Below, in pieces: positions 7,561 through 19,062 of a stretch of 64,000 bases of DNA. A program made the position numbers and the translations under genes. The notes under the pieces are model-generated. The model saw nothing but the letters and a program-made list of their open reading frames with translations. It made no database searches and was not told the DNA's origin. Numbering within the stretch: position 1 is the first letter of the stretch; the number at the start of each line of letters is the position of its first letter. This DNA is from Fasciola hepatica (Eukaryota > Platyhelminthes > Trematoda > Plagiorchiida > Fasciolidae), in the NCBI GenBank assembly GCA_948099385.1, contig CANUEZ040000168.1, positions 8,590,001 to 8,654,000 on the forward strand, written 5' to 3'.

Positions 7561-10500
7561 ACGTGCAAAATCTGCTAAAACACAAAAAAAAACACGGTAA
7601 GCCAGAGCTCAGCATAAAAAATTACAATGACTAAAATGGGGACGGTGGTCCATTTCTGACTGCGTTACATAGCTGTTTCAATAATGAGGTCATCAGCCAA
7701 ACGAAAATCAATCTCGTCATCTACTATGCAACATCCGATTGAGCCGAAGTACTGCGTAGCCCGATACAACTTGTTCAAGGCCATATCCAACACTACGGAC
7801 TCCAGATGGTTTGAATCTACCGAGGCCGTAGCGTTATCAAGTACAAAATCGAAAGGTTGAAACACCGTAAATAGCTTTTCAGTTTGGTTCTACTTTTGTG
7901 ACCTAATATTTAATCACCCTCCCAATCTTGTTCACTCTCGTCACTTGAAATTCACTTCGCTCTTTTTTCTATTTCCATTGAATACTGTATTGACTATACA
8001 AATTTACACTGAGTGCAGTATGAATGTGTGCAGAACCAACGAAATGGTCCAGGACACATTGTGCAAACCCATGCTTCTGACCTCTCTATTCAAACTGTGC
8101 ATTGTTACTTCTCTAATCAATAGCTCTCCCGGCCATACTGAATCACCGACATAAAATGAGCCTTCAAGGATAGCTCGTTGGGTTATTAAGAAACACTGGA
8201 CATCATACAGCTTCAAGACGTAGTTTTATTGGTAGTAAGAACTGAAGTCTGATGGTAAGGCACTCGCGACTTCCTTTGATCGTCTGGTTAAGACTACGTG
8301 AAAGTCAGCAGATGATATGAAGAGGCGCGAAAATTTGAATGAACCGTTAGGATGAAGTCACAAAGTGACTACATAAAGGCAGTCCAAAAGTCCCGTAAGT
8401 CGTATTTCTACGAATATATGCCTCCTTATTTTAGCCAAACTGGATCACCTAAGCCTTGAGAAAGTCTATTCTCTGTTGCAGAAGATTTTTCTGACTGGAT
8501 TTCCAATAAGGTTGTGTTGTTTCACAAATCGAAAATATACATGTATCTGCACATCCTCTTTGGTCTTATGGTTGTCACCGTTTTAAAACGGGACAGTATT
8601 CTCCTCCTCAGTAAATACCAGTCGGAATCTCTCAAACTGTTTCTTGCTGAAAAGTGTTGCATTCAGGGAAGATAGTCACAGGAAATGAATTTACTTGCAC
8701 GGCTAATGTGATTCTTGCACAGGGTATATTGCGATCTAGGAGGTTGTGACTTTAAGGAGACTACCGTATTTACATATTACCATGATTTTTTCAGCTGCAA
8801 CCTAGGGAATATTGGAGTGCATTGATGATATTTACTGATCACATCGCAAATAAAGAGCTGAAAACAGAATGAAATAAAAAAATTTCACACCAGATTATTA
8901 AAACAATTATGTAATTGAGAAAGGCCACGGCCTGGTATTGCACAGAGTTGACAGTGCTCTGTCGGGAAGATGGTAATCAGAAACCAATTGGCCGGCTATC
9001 TTCAGGATCTAAACAACCTGATTAGTTGTCTTGGGTTGTTTTTCAGTCATAAATTAAATACCGTCGACGATTTTTACTTACAACGAAGACATAGCAGTCG
9101 TTTCACGCCGGATAACGTTTTATTGCATTACTGAACACAGTGCATAGCTGTTCTCGAGAAATATTCCTGTCTTTTACCTAGGAACAAATAATTGACAAGA
9201 TCATTGGTGCTGATGAAAATTCTTGTCATCTTCTGTGCGATTATCTCATTCCGCTTTCCGGACCCGATAACCCTACACCGGTACGTCGAATACGTTTTTA
9301 GATTTTCAGAAATGAATCCATGCTATGACGATCCAAGCTACCAAACAGAATGTGATTGCTATCGCTCGGCGTAGACACAGTATACGATCCCATGGGTGAA
9401 CTGTTAGCAGATGACGCGAGTATGACTATAAGTCAACAAACGAAATTGTTACGCGAACAAAAGACGAAATTCACAAAAGTCACTGAGGCAACGAAGAGAA
9501 AATATCTCACAGTTACGGGAAAAGAGCTCTTTTTCAATCTAATAACTCTGCTTGTATTCTAACGGCTTACGTGTTATTCAGGATAGTTATTTGAGAAATT
9601 GTTTTCACGGCATTAGGCTTCAATACTTATCTCTTGGGTAGCAAAACAATTTACTTTTGATGGCACAATAAAACTACTTGTCTTGTGTTTATTCCCAAAC
9701 CAAAATGACGGGGTTACGTGCACATAACCGCTCTGCATTTCTATTCATGGAAAACAGACAAAACCATTTCTAGAATAAGACCAAATAGAAATTGTGACAT
9801 TTAGCCCTTTCATGTTTGGCTATCTTCTCATTTTTGAAAATGTTGTATCGTTTAGTGTTCAACTTCGTTTTAAAAAAGTAACAACACGTGGATTCATTCC
9901 TGACATTTGCGAAGTTTGCACAGTTCCTTTTGCTCATGATGTCCGTTGAAAAACTGGTTCTGGAAGCAAAATAATGCCTTGTCCTAATTCTTCTCCCAGC
10001 CGCACTAAGAATTCTCTTAAAAGCAACGGATATTTGAATAAATGTGAAATCAAGTTCTAGGGGAAAATCCAGAGGGTATTTTGGTTTCTGGTAAAAATAG
10101 TCGGTAAAGTAGAACCAAGCCTAATGCTAATCATCGAAGATAGAGGAATGGTTACGAATTTCGCGACTAGCCGTGAATAAAGTGAGCTCCGGCTCACATA
10201 ACAAGACGTAACAGATGTTCTGTCCCCGTGATCGCGGATATAATGAGTTTTTCCTCTCGGTTGGCGTTCTCTGCTATAATGCGATGCAGGGATCTGCGAA
10301 CAGCACCACGGCGAGACCAGAGTCACCGTTAAGTAGGACCGCTACCTTCTGGTGTGTTCCATTCACCCAACAGGGTAAAATCGTCCCATGGCTCAAGTGG
10401 AACAACGTAGCTGCCTTGAACGGAGCACCTGTCTGAGCGAAAGCCAGCGGTACATCCTCGGATAAAGAGTCCGAAGGAGGTTACGTTGGCATACATCCTA

Positions 10501-11059
10501 TACTGGACTGCTCAACTGGGTAGGGCAGCTGCTCACAACGAAAACTTCTAGGACGATTGATTGACAATTGAATACTTCCGGCCAAAACGGAATCCATCAC
10601 ATTCACGTAAGATCAAAGATACTTTGAATACCGTGATCTGTTAGCATATTTCGGAGGCAAATCTATTGCAGAAATGCGACTGGACCTATATACGGCAAAA
10701 AGTCTCGGAAAGAAAGAAAGCATCGTACGTGAACATCGATTTGCTTATTTTGTCAACTCTGTAAATATGTTTGCAAAAAGATTATTTAAATCTATCACGA
10801 CTAGCCGATCGCACTTTTCAGTATATATCATTGTTTTCTATTCAAGACTTCGGTAATTTTAAAACTCACATTTCAACCAAGGTGGAGGAAAACCAATTAT
10901 TGTCTTTTTGAACAGAGCACGAAGAATACTGCTAAAAAAGCTGGTTCAACCGCGGATATTCATGAAAATTTCCTCTATCTTTCCCCCAGTCAACCAGAAC
11001 CTGTACTAGACAAGGCTTTGTGGAGTTGCGATATTGATCTTTACGGGAGTACTACGTCC
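7561..11059. other. Non-coding stretch, nothing recognised
   Basis: AT-rich sequence with many stops in all frames. A GC-richer block at about 10190-10560 has short open frames on both strands but no motif I know. The open stretch 9356-9562 (+) is short and lysine-rich and I do not recognise it. Confidence 0.5.
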
Positions 11060-11210
11060 AAATGCTCGGCTTATAGAGGGCCTTGTGTGATTCTCTACTC
11101 CAAGTCTCAGGGACTGGTTTCCGGTTTTCCCCAACAGTGTATCGGGCCTTCGTGGGTATGGGGTAAATGCCTCTACCATGGCACTTACGAGCAAGCTCGC
11201 AATAAAAGAA
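11060..11210 (+). mobile_element. SINE-A copy, diverged, without head
   Basis: It shares the SINE-A body (for example CTCCAAGTCTCAGGG, and GGGCCTTCGTGGGTATGGGG) with copies near 46, 47.6, 55.6, 56.5 and 58.0 kb, here in plus orientation. It ends in an A-rich AATAAAAG tail near 11205. The terminal hairpin is degraded in this copy. Confidence 0.7.
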
Positions 11211-12740
11211 TGCGAGTAGGTCGTCGTACAGGGAATGTTGGTGGTGTATTTGTCGTCGTTTGCATATTGCAAAGCAGGACAACGCCGATGTGGGGACTGG
11301 TTTGGAAAACCGTGAGAGGTGGAAACGGGATGGGGCCGAATTTTCGTCAGGAAAGCGAACTCTAACAGTCTACATCCGGTGCTCATTGTAGGCGGCACTA
11401 GGGCCTGTTTCAGGTAGGGAGGTAGCACGATACACATCTGTTGGCATCAAGCACGTGGCGTTCCAAGAGTGATTCACACTTTTTCTAGAAGTTTTCATTA
11501 TTTTTTATAGTTTTACCACAGTCAGGTATCTGGCTGTCAGAGAAGGTGGAGTTGCTTTTGTTGGGTGACCACAGCTCCCAAGCCCAGGCCGAAACATGGA
11601 CTTCATGTAACAAGCCGGGTTGGGAATAGGTCAACCACACCAGTCAAACCGTAGGAACAGTGCAGCCCGCAGCCATGGGTCACATGTGACAAGGTTGGTG
11701 TGCCTAGAAGACAAAACAGTGGGGTATTTTCTCTCCCTTTTTATGCTAATCTCTTGCTTTCTGATGTTCCTGTCGTCTCATTGGTGGTCAATTCTGTGCA
11801 GGGAGACAATCACAGCCAGAAATGTTCATCGACGTGCCTCGGTAACATCCGCCATATCCGTGAAGTCAAAACCCCATGGGTGTTTACATGGAACAGAAAA
11901 TGCTGGGGGAGGTAGAATCAAACACAGCCTGCGATTATTCAATGGGGTTCATGTTCACCGAAACATTAGTCTGCACAAAGATGGGGCACTACTTGCGGCA
12001 ATGAAAACGTGATTAAAAAAACCGCTATTAAAGACCTTAAGCTGATTTGGACTGGATATCTAGGTGTATGGACTCTAGTATCTGATGCTTTATACCTAAA
12101 TATGTGATAGGTCGCTATGCTGGCTTGCCCCAAAAAAGATATTTGATGATAAAGAATTGAGATTGTTTTGCAATCCGAGATCGTAGGAATGAACAGCTGA
12201 GTTCCCTAATTGCTGTCGGGAGGAGGCCAACCATATATGAGTCTAATTGAGACTAGGATGTTTAAATCAGTTGAGCTACTCACTAGTACCCTATCCCTAT
12301 CTCAAAGGCCTGAGCCCTTGAAATATAAGGATTGTACATCCTGGTCAGCGTGTTCACCGTTAGGGCTATGCATGTTTCTTGTTTGAAGGCCACCGATGTC
12401 GGTGATAATGCCCAAATTCGTTGTGGTAGCTTGTTCCACACTGAAGTGTACTCGTTGATGAAGAATTTTGACCTAAGTGTAAGCTTGGGCAGAGGGACAG
12501 AAACTTAGGGATTCTCCTAAGTTAAGTCAGGACCTGCTCCCGTATAGAGTCTATAGCCCCTGGTCCTCGGTTCGTGACACGTTAGCGAATACACTCGGCA
12601 GTGCGCAAAGGAGCAGAACTCAAAACGCTGGAGCGGGACAACGTGTATATTGGAGGAGCGCAACGGTGTGCAGACGATGTACACAGGCGGAGCAGGTGGC
12701 GCCAGCAAATTCGGTAATTGTTCAAATAAACAAATTTGTT
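11211..12740. other. Non-coding stretch, nothing recognised
   Basis: There are open frames up to 130 codons at about 11620-12012 (+), but they lack recognisable motifs or splice context. A GC-richer part at 11560-11700 could be an old repeat. Confidence 0.45.
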
Positions 12741-12744
12741 AGTC

Positions 12745-13190
12745 TTTGTAATCGTGTGTTGTATCGGTAGCACTACGGTGTCGCTGGTTTGATTCCTGCT
12801 CGTGGCATTCGACCATTCGATATGAAAGATGCAAGTGGGTTTTCCATTACATAATGTTCAGGCTGCTCGAGCCAACAGTACGTTATGTGAATATATTTCG
12901 AAGTCCATTGGATCACATTCGGCCGTGTGCTGTTCGTACCATTGAAAAGTGACCGATGAGGCTAGCCCAATAATTAAAACCGGGACAATTGCTGTGTATC
13001 ATTAGAGTAGTGGTTCGCGATTCATCGGTTATTCACTTGCTTTATTCCCATCTGGCTGTCCGTACCGCGGCAGCTCATTTAGTAGAGAGTAGAGTATCGT
13101 CGGTTCGATTCCGGCTCGCTGAGTTGGGCATTTAGATGTGAAAATGCAAGTGGACTTTCCATTCCATATGATTGAGACTCCTCAGACCAG
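12745..13190 (+). mobile_element. SINE-B, tandem arrangement with two tRNA-like heads
   Basis: Two segments carry a polymerase III B-box-like core, GGTTTGATTCC at about 12790 and GGTTCGATTCC at about 13105. Each is followed by a common tail (GATGTGAAAATGCAAGTGGA in the second). The second head has an A-box-like CAGCTCATTTAG. Between them lies about 200 bp of body that recurs at 16398-16600. The pattern is head-body-head-tail, a tandem dimer or two adjacent insertions. About 80 percent similarity to the 16.4-kb copy is estimated by eye. Confidence 0.7.
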
Positions 13191-16100
13191 TGATATATTC
13201 TACATTGTAATAAAGGCCAGAATGAAGAGGAAAGTTATGTATACTGCACAACACAAAAAAATGGTTACATTGCTGATGACCTGGAGATGGACAGACAGAG
13301 CATCACGTCATTGGTGTAATTAAAATGTTGTGCAGATGTTACAGCCCACAAGTAAACAATATACGTAAAAAAAGTTAGGGGATACGGCACAGAAAAAACT
13401 CCAAAGTTGTTCATTAGGGGCCTAGATAAACTTATATCACCAGCTGTGCTTTCATCTCTATTAGAAAAGTAGTGTTCTAACCACGAGGAAGAAGAACTGG
13501 GATAGCCAGAAGACTACACTTTTGAAGACGTAGAACAAAAGTGAGCCAAATCAAAGACAAATGAATAGCCGAGGAAGATGCAGGGAACTGAATTCACGGA
13601 ACTAGTCGAACTCTAACAGCTCTTCCGTGCTGCGGGTATGCGTGTCCTGGTTCAGCCTGGTCTCCGCCTAATTGCACACAAAAACGAGCAGCATGGCGTG
13701 TATAGATACTAGCCGTGACTCCCATTCTGAAATATTGTACTTTTAGTATAAGAAAAGTGAGAAAAAGAACAAGAAATAAATGGAATTGGCCAACTTCACA
13801 ATGAGTCGTAGAGCGGCAAACTGAGAGGCGTGCTGGTGCATTAGAAATTTTATCGTGCCTTCTACGGCTTTCACACGTCCCACACCTGGTGACTAAGGCT
13901 CGGGAAAGAGCATATTAGTTTCATCTCGAGAGGTTGTCAGTAAAATATTACACCGATACCTCTTTAATCACAGTGCTGTGATTTATCCTCACTGGGAACT
14001 CCTTAAAGCACTCTGCTTGCGGTCGTCATGTTTCCACTGAAGAATGTTATACTCTTGACCTAAACGAAACACATTTTCGTTAAGTACGGAATCCTTATGT
14101 TGATTGATGCATACTTCGATGTGTATATGAACACGACTCAAGTGCAGTGTGAAATTTCCGTTGGCTCGTTCATTGTTACACCTTACCTATACCAGAGTAA
14201 ACAATTCAATTCAACTCAGCTGTGAGAATTGTATGCATGAGTACACAAACGGTGGTCATTGATCCTGTAACTTATCCATTTCTACCTACTTCAAATGGTT
14301 ATGATAAAAGGCCCCATATGGCTAGGCCTGCACAAAAGCGGAAGAGTAGAATCGAACCAGCTACAAATGCGACTATCTATTTTATACCTGGCACTGTCCT
14401 TTTTTGCTGTAATCAACGTTTTATTTGTGCGAGGTAAGTACATCCGTTGGAATTATTGCACTGTCTGTGAAAGAAGGATTTGTTAAGTAAACTTAAATTG
14501 CATTTATTCTATTGTGATTACATCCGAAAGATCCTCCTCTTACGAAAAATGGCTTTTCCTCGCGTATATAATGGTAGTCGTCATGATATATTCGAAACAC
14601 CTACTTCAAGACCCTAAGCGTTTAGTTAGGTAGCCATCCTTTTAATTTGTGATGAATACAAAAGCCTTTTCATCCATTCGACTATGTCACGTGACGTGAC
14701 ATTCGCATCCGTTGTACCAACTACGTTGAAAAATGGGAAATAAAAATTCGAGATAGCAAAATTATTTTATTCTCATTGGTCAATATAACTAAGTGTAAAC
14801 CACCTGGATGGAGAGATACTGACTGCCACGCATGCTTGGGAGGGCACACAGTGATGATCCTCTGGTGATTTCTGCTTGTCTTATTGTGTTTCTATCTAGT
14901 CATAACTACTCGTGAACTATGTATGAGTGAGCTGATAAACACTAATGAATTATTAGACCTAACTGTGATTTCACAGACTGTAAAGACTACGAATCCAGAT
15001 TTGATAATGTGCTCGCATTGCAGGTATCTTTCTCGTCACAGTATCCTGTAATCGTCTGAAATGCATTCAGCTGTTTTTTAGGAATACATCGCTCTGAAAT
15101 TGACACAGATTATAGGTTATTTCTGCATAGCATGGAATCCATGGTCTCAATTTCCCCAAGGTTTGGATGCCAGTATAGACGTATGGGCTGCAGAACAGCG
15201 AATAGATTAGGAATGGTACCCCAAGTGCTGATTCAGTTCTGCGCGGCAAAATGCAATAGAGTCGTATTTCCTAGAAAAGAATCGTGTACTTTGAACGCAG
15301 CACGTGGGAACACAGATCTGTCTTTTCGGCACTTTTTCCAGACCACTTAAGTATACGTATGGAATTTCGCTATAAATGGGGCTCAGCGTTCATGGAAGTT
15401 CACGATAGTGATTATCAGTTTTATGATAGTGTGTTCGTGTGAAGAACTCACTCCGTTAATGGTTTCCCGGTTCAGAGTTTTTGTCTCATCATCTCGTGTG
15501 CCGTTTTCCAATGAAGAAGCAGCTTTTAGGAAACTTTTTGTGAACTTACTAATATTTGGTGTAATCTGGTCGCAATCGTGTCACTGTAGACAAGATTCAT
15601 TGTATGATTCACCTGGAGTAGCTTTGTGGTACTCAATAGACCACCTTGAAAGCTCTATCTCATGTTAGCTGGTGCCCCGTATCGATCACATGGTTCACGT
15701 TCGCAATTACTACGGTTTTGTGATTCCTTTCGTCAGACAATTGGGGTAGTACTTGTAGCGGAAGAATGGCGCGAAATGAAATCTGAAGACACTCGAACTA
15801 GCACTGGAATATATTCATCCATTAGCATACAAAATAGGGCATTCTTATAGGCATGAAATATGTAAGGGAAAAGATGCACACAGTTATTGATCCATGAACG
15901 ACGTGACTGGTAGGCTCAAACATGCCAAGTACTGTCACGTGATATGCAGGCGGATCACGTTCGCGAGATGTGAGTGATGTAGTACAAAAACAGAAGTCCG
16001 GTTCGGCAGCATTCATTCTGTGTTATATAGCACCTAATTCAGCAATACTTTAGGTTTAACAATATAAAACTACTTACCAGTCAGCAGTCTTCAGGGAGGT

Positions 16101-16328
16101 GATTAGAATTTACGTCCACTATATTCATAGTTGTTACTGAAATTTGGAAGGAGAAATATATATGAGAGACGTATGTACAATAATGCCAAGGGTTGTATAT
16201 TACAATGATAAGCAGCCATATTTACGGGGTTTCCGTGCAACGGTACTGCTACATTCCATACTCAAGGTTGCAATAAGATGAGTCATACGCACTTGAAGTA
16301 TCTGGTTTTGTATGAAAATGTATGAATA
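13191..16328. other. Non-coding stretch, nothing recognised
   Basis: AT-rich sequence with only short open frames (longest about 86 codons at 15408-15668 +). I see no motif, RNA gene or repeat that I can name. Confidence 0.45.
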
Positions 16329-16745
16329 ATGTACAATGGAAAATCCCCTTGCGTTTTTCACATCCAAAAGTCCGATGCCATGAGCCAAAATTTAACGGGG
16401 CTGCTCGTGCCAATAATAAATCTATTAAATATATTTTTTTATGTCCAATGGATCACATTCAGCTGTATGCCTTCGTCGCAATGGGAAGTGACCGACGAGG
16501 CTAGTCCAATGATTAAAACCATAACAGTTGTTCTGTACCATTGGAATAGTGCTTCGCGCATTATTTCATATTCACTTGCTTTATTCACATCCGACTGGCC
16601 GTACCTCGATGGCTCGGTTGGTGTATCATCTTCCCGGTGAGTAGAATGTCGCTGGGCCAATTCCGGCCCACGGAGTTGAAATTTTGGATGTGAAAATGCA
16701 AGCGTAATTTCCATTGTGTAAGATTCAGGCGCCTCGGACCAATAA
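16329..16745 (+). mobile_element. SINE-B second copy, with an inverted tail segment at its left end
   Basis: 16398-16745 follows the copy at 12862-13190 closely. The head has an A-box-like TGGCTCGGTTGG and a decayed B box (GGGCCAATTCC). The right tail TTTTGGATGTGAAAATGCAA is mirrored at 16329-16380 as an inverted copy, so the element is flanked by ~45-bp inverted repeats. I read this as a rearranged SINE rather than a DNA transposon. Confidence 0.65.
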
Positions 16746-17019
16746 TGTATCGCATGGATAATGGCTGGAGTGTATACTAGACGAATGAACAGTAATTGGT
16801 CTCAATGGGATTTCTGGTATTGTATGCGAGTAGGACACTTAGTCGCCACGTACTATTAAACTCATCCATGCGGACGCCTAGTCGTCCTTTCCACGCTCCG
16901 CAGGAACAGAATTAAGGGTACACAATAAATGAGGTTGAATGACTGGGTCTTATTCACAAAGACAGTGATGTTTAACCAAATCTTAAATTACACCGCGTTA
17001 ATCTTCATTGACGCACGAG
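16746..17019. other. Short spacer, nothing recognised
   Basis: AT-rich, no open frame of note and no repeat match noticed. Confidence 0.4.
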
Positions 17020-18530
17020 ATAGTCTACGGCTCAGCATTTCGGACGCCAGATTACGCCGGCGTGCGACGCTGGGAGTGACTTCCGACGTTAAGCTTCCGG
17101 GTGCAACTCGTTCACTATATTATCAACCCACGACGGGATGTGTGTTACTAGTATTTGTCTAAGCTGCCGTTTGGTTCTGCCTAGGTAGGTGGCCGAATAA
17201 TCACATACGAAGCGGTACAACTGAAGTGAAAGGGGATACTGCAGAAGCGGCTGCTTCACCGGGAGGCCCGTATTTTGTCGCCGGCGTTAACGATAACTGG
17301 CTTGTCTGTGTTTCAGGTTCCTTAAATGGAAGAATTTAAACGATGTTCCAACAGCCTACTTACGTCGTCGTCCTTGAAAGGAATTTGTAGGAAAATATTG
17401 CATTTTGGTGCAGAGTTATGTCGTCCTATTTTCTGAAACTGAAAGCTGTTCTTTCTAACGAGTGAATCAGGGTAACTGTTCGCAAGGAATGTTTGGCACA
17501 GTGTTTTAATTTTCTCTCCTAGGGTATCTGCTGCATATATTTTCCTCACCTCTTCATAGAGCTATCCTCGTCTATGACGAACAGGGGAAAAATGATGATA
17601 TGCAAACAATTACCCGCCCATGTGTGTCTTAGATGGATGGATGGATGGATCGGCCGGCAATTCCGTCGTCTTTTCCGGGTATTTTTACATCATGGAAAGA
17701 TAAGCTTTCGTTGATTTCATGTTCGACAATTATGTTTGTGTTTGGTTAAATAGTGTTTAGCTTGTGGAATAAACGCATAGCGTTCGATTTCGGGCCTGCT
17801 GTGACGAAAATATGGTCCATGTACCGCCTGTACAGCGGGGTTCTGAAGAGTTTGCCATGGAGATTTTGTTCTTTATTTGAGGTGAATATAATCCATAAAA
17901 TCCACCCTGATGAATTACCCATGTATTTAGTGGAAGTATCGGTCGTAAAAATTGAAACAACTGTTTTGCGTGCACACCAAAAAGAGTCTAATTATTTCGG
18001 ACAGTGGAATGGGAAGGTTGGTATTTTTACCGTGCACAAAGTCACAAATGAAGTTCAAAGTCTCTAGGAAAGAAACGTTGGTAAACGGTGGTGCCACGTC
18101 CGTGCAGGTAAGATGTTTATCTTCTACATTCATTTGTTTTGGTTAATTACACCTACTGAAAACTATCCCCAAGGTTGTAAGCGCACAGTTTGTCAGTGAC
18201 ACGCTCTCATTGTTTCACGAAACATTTTGCTAAGTATGATATTTATTCGTTGTTTGTTTATTTCTTTTTTATCTTATGATAGCAGTGAAGTATTTAAGGG
18301 CGAGGGTCGAGGCCAATTAGGGGACCTCGACAGGTAGAAATGTCTGGCTGCGTTGTGAGGAGAATGCGCCATAAGTAAGATTGGTTTTAGTGGGACCTGT
18401 GGGTTGTGTAACTTTTGGGAGTCTACGCAGTTGTGATATTCGAGATGCCAGCGGTCTCAAACGTTGATTTGTTGATCCGTTCAGAAATCCCTTTTCTGAT
18501 AGTATCTGGACTTCCCGTGAAATCAATTTA
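17020..18530 (-). pseudogene. Penelope-like element: reverse transcriptase followed by GIY-YIG endonuclease, decayed
   Basis: Read right to left, 18526-18317 holds a LRPLASRISQLRRLPKVTQP stretch like the PLE block before the palm. 18133-17930 holds TDVAPPFTNVSFLETLNFIC, then IPLSEIIRLFLVCTQNSC, the PLE form of RT motif A. About 17860-17800 has RYMDHIFV, where RY-DD is expected, so the catalytic second Asp is His. 17549-17322 holds the linker with IPFKDDDVSRLLEHRL. 17230-17100 has CDYSATYLGRTKRQLRQ and THIPSWV, the GIY-YIG-type endonuclease signature. Several frameshifts and stops separate the blocks, so the copy is dead. PLEs are RT elements that prime at exposed 3' ends, with a C-terminal GIY-YIG nuclease. 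The order RT then endonuclease is intact. Confidence 0.8.
17630..17651. repeat. (GGAT)n microsatellite
   Basis: About five perfect GGAT units lie within the PLE copy, between its RT and linker blocks. Confidence 0.9.
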
Positions 18531-18769
18531 TGTATAACTATAATACTATCTTTACCAAGTCGAGTTAAGTGAAAGCTTTCTGCACCCCGAGAGGTAAATA
18601 CTCAGCATTCTTGAAGTTTTGTCTTTCGTTTTTGCGATGTACTCCAAGTGTTCGTTACTAACACTCCTGATTCTTCATCTAGTTGTAGCAGAATTAGATC
18701 CTTATTCACTCGGAATTTATTGAGCGATTGTAAGTGGCTTATGGTAAGAGGACACTCTTAGTTAGAGGG
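18531..18769. other. Spacer, nothing recognised
   Basis: AT-rich; may be the decayed 5' part of the Penelope-like element, but no coding similarity is visible. Confidence 0.35.
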
Positions 18770-19062
18770 ACAGTGTGAGGGTGTGCTGACTCATGGTCGA
18801 TAGTCAGTCATGTCCCGCCATCAATCACCATGCCAGCTCCTGTCCAGAATCCAGGTCAGTGCTTGCGCCAGAGGATGCGCAAGTGACAAGCTAGTGGATC
18901 GATGAGGCGCAAACGGAGTCCCGTCAACTGGCAGCTGGTCGAGCGACCAACCAACCAATCAGAAGATAGGCGACTTGATGCCAGTATAAACCAGTTGGCT
19001 CTCATTGGAATGATTGGTGTCAGCGATTGTTTCTCCTATATAAGCGATGTTTTGTGCTAATA
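18770..19062 (+). promoter_or_regulatory. Promoter- or LTR-like segment with CCAAT and TATA elements
   Basis: It is GC-richer than its surroundings, with CCAACCAACCAATCAG at about 18950, a second CCAAT in inverse orientation (GATTGG, about 19010) and TATATAAGC at about 19040. This resembles the core of an LTR or a polymerase II promoter. Downstream 19069-19420 has overlapping open frames of 68 and 117 codons with AATAAA at about 19431, but no known domain. Confidence 0.3.

Noticed and set aside
16329..16725. MITE with terminal inverted repeats
   Set aside because: The inverted ends are SINE-B tails and the interior has a pol III-type head; the other copy has the tails in direct orientation.
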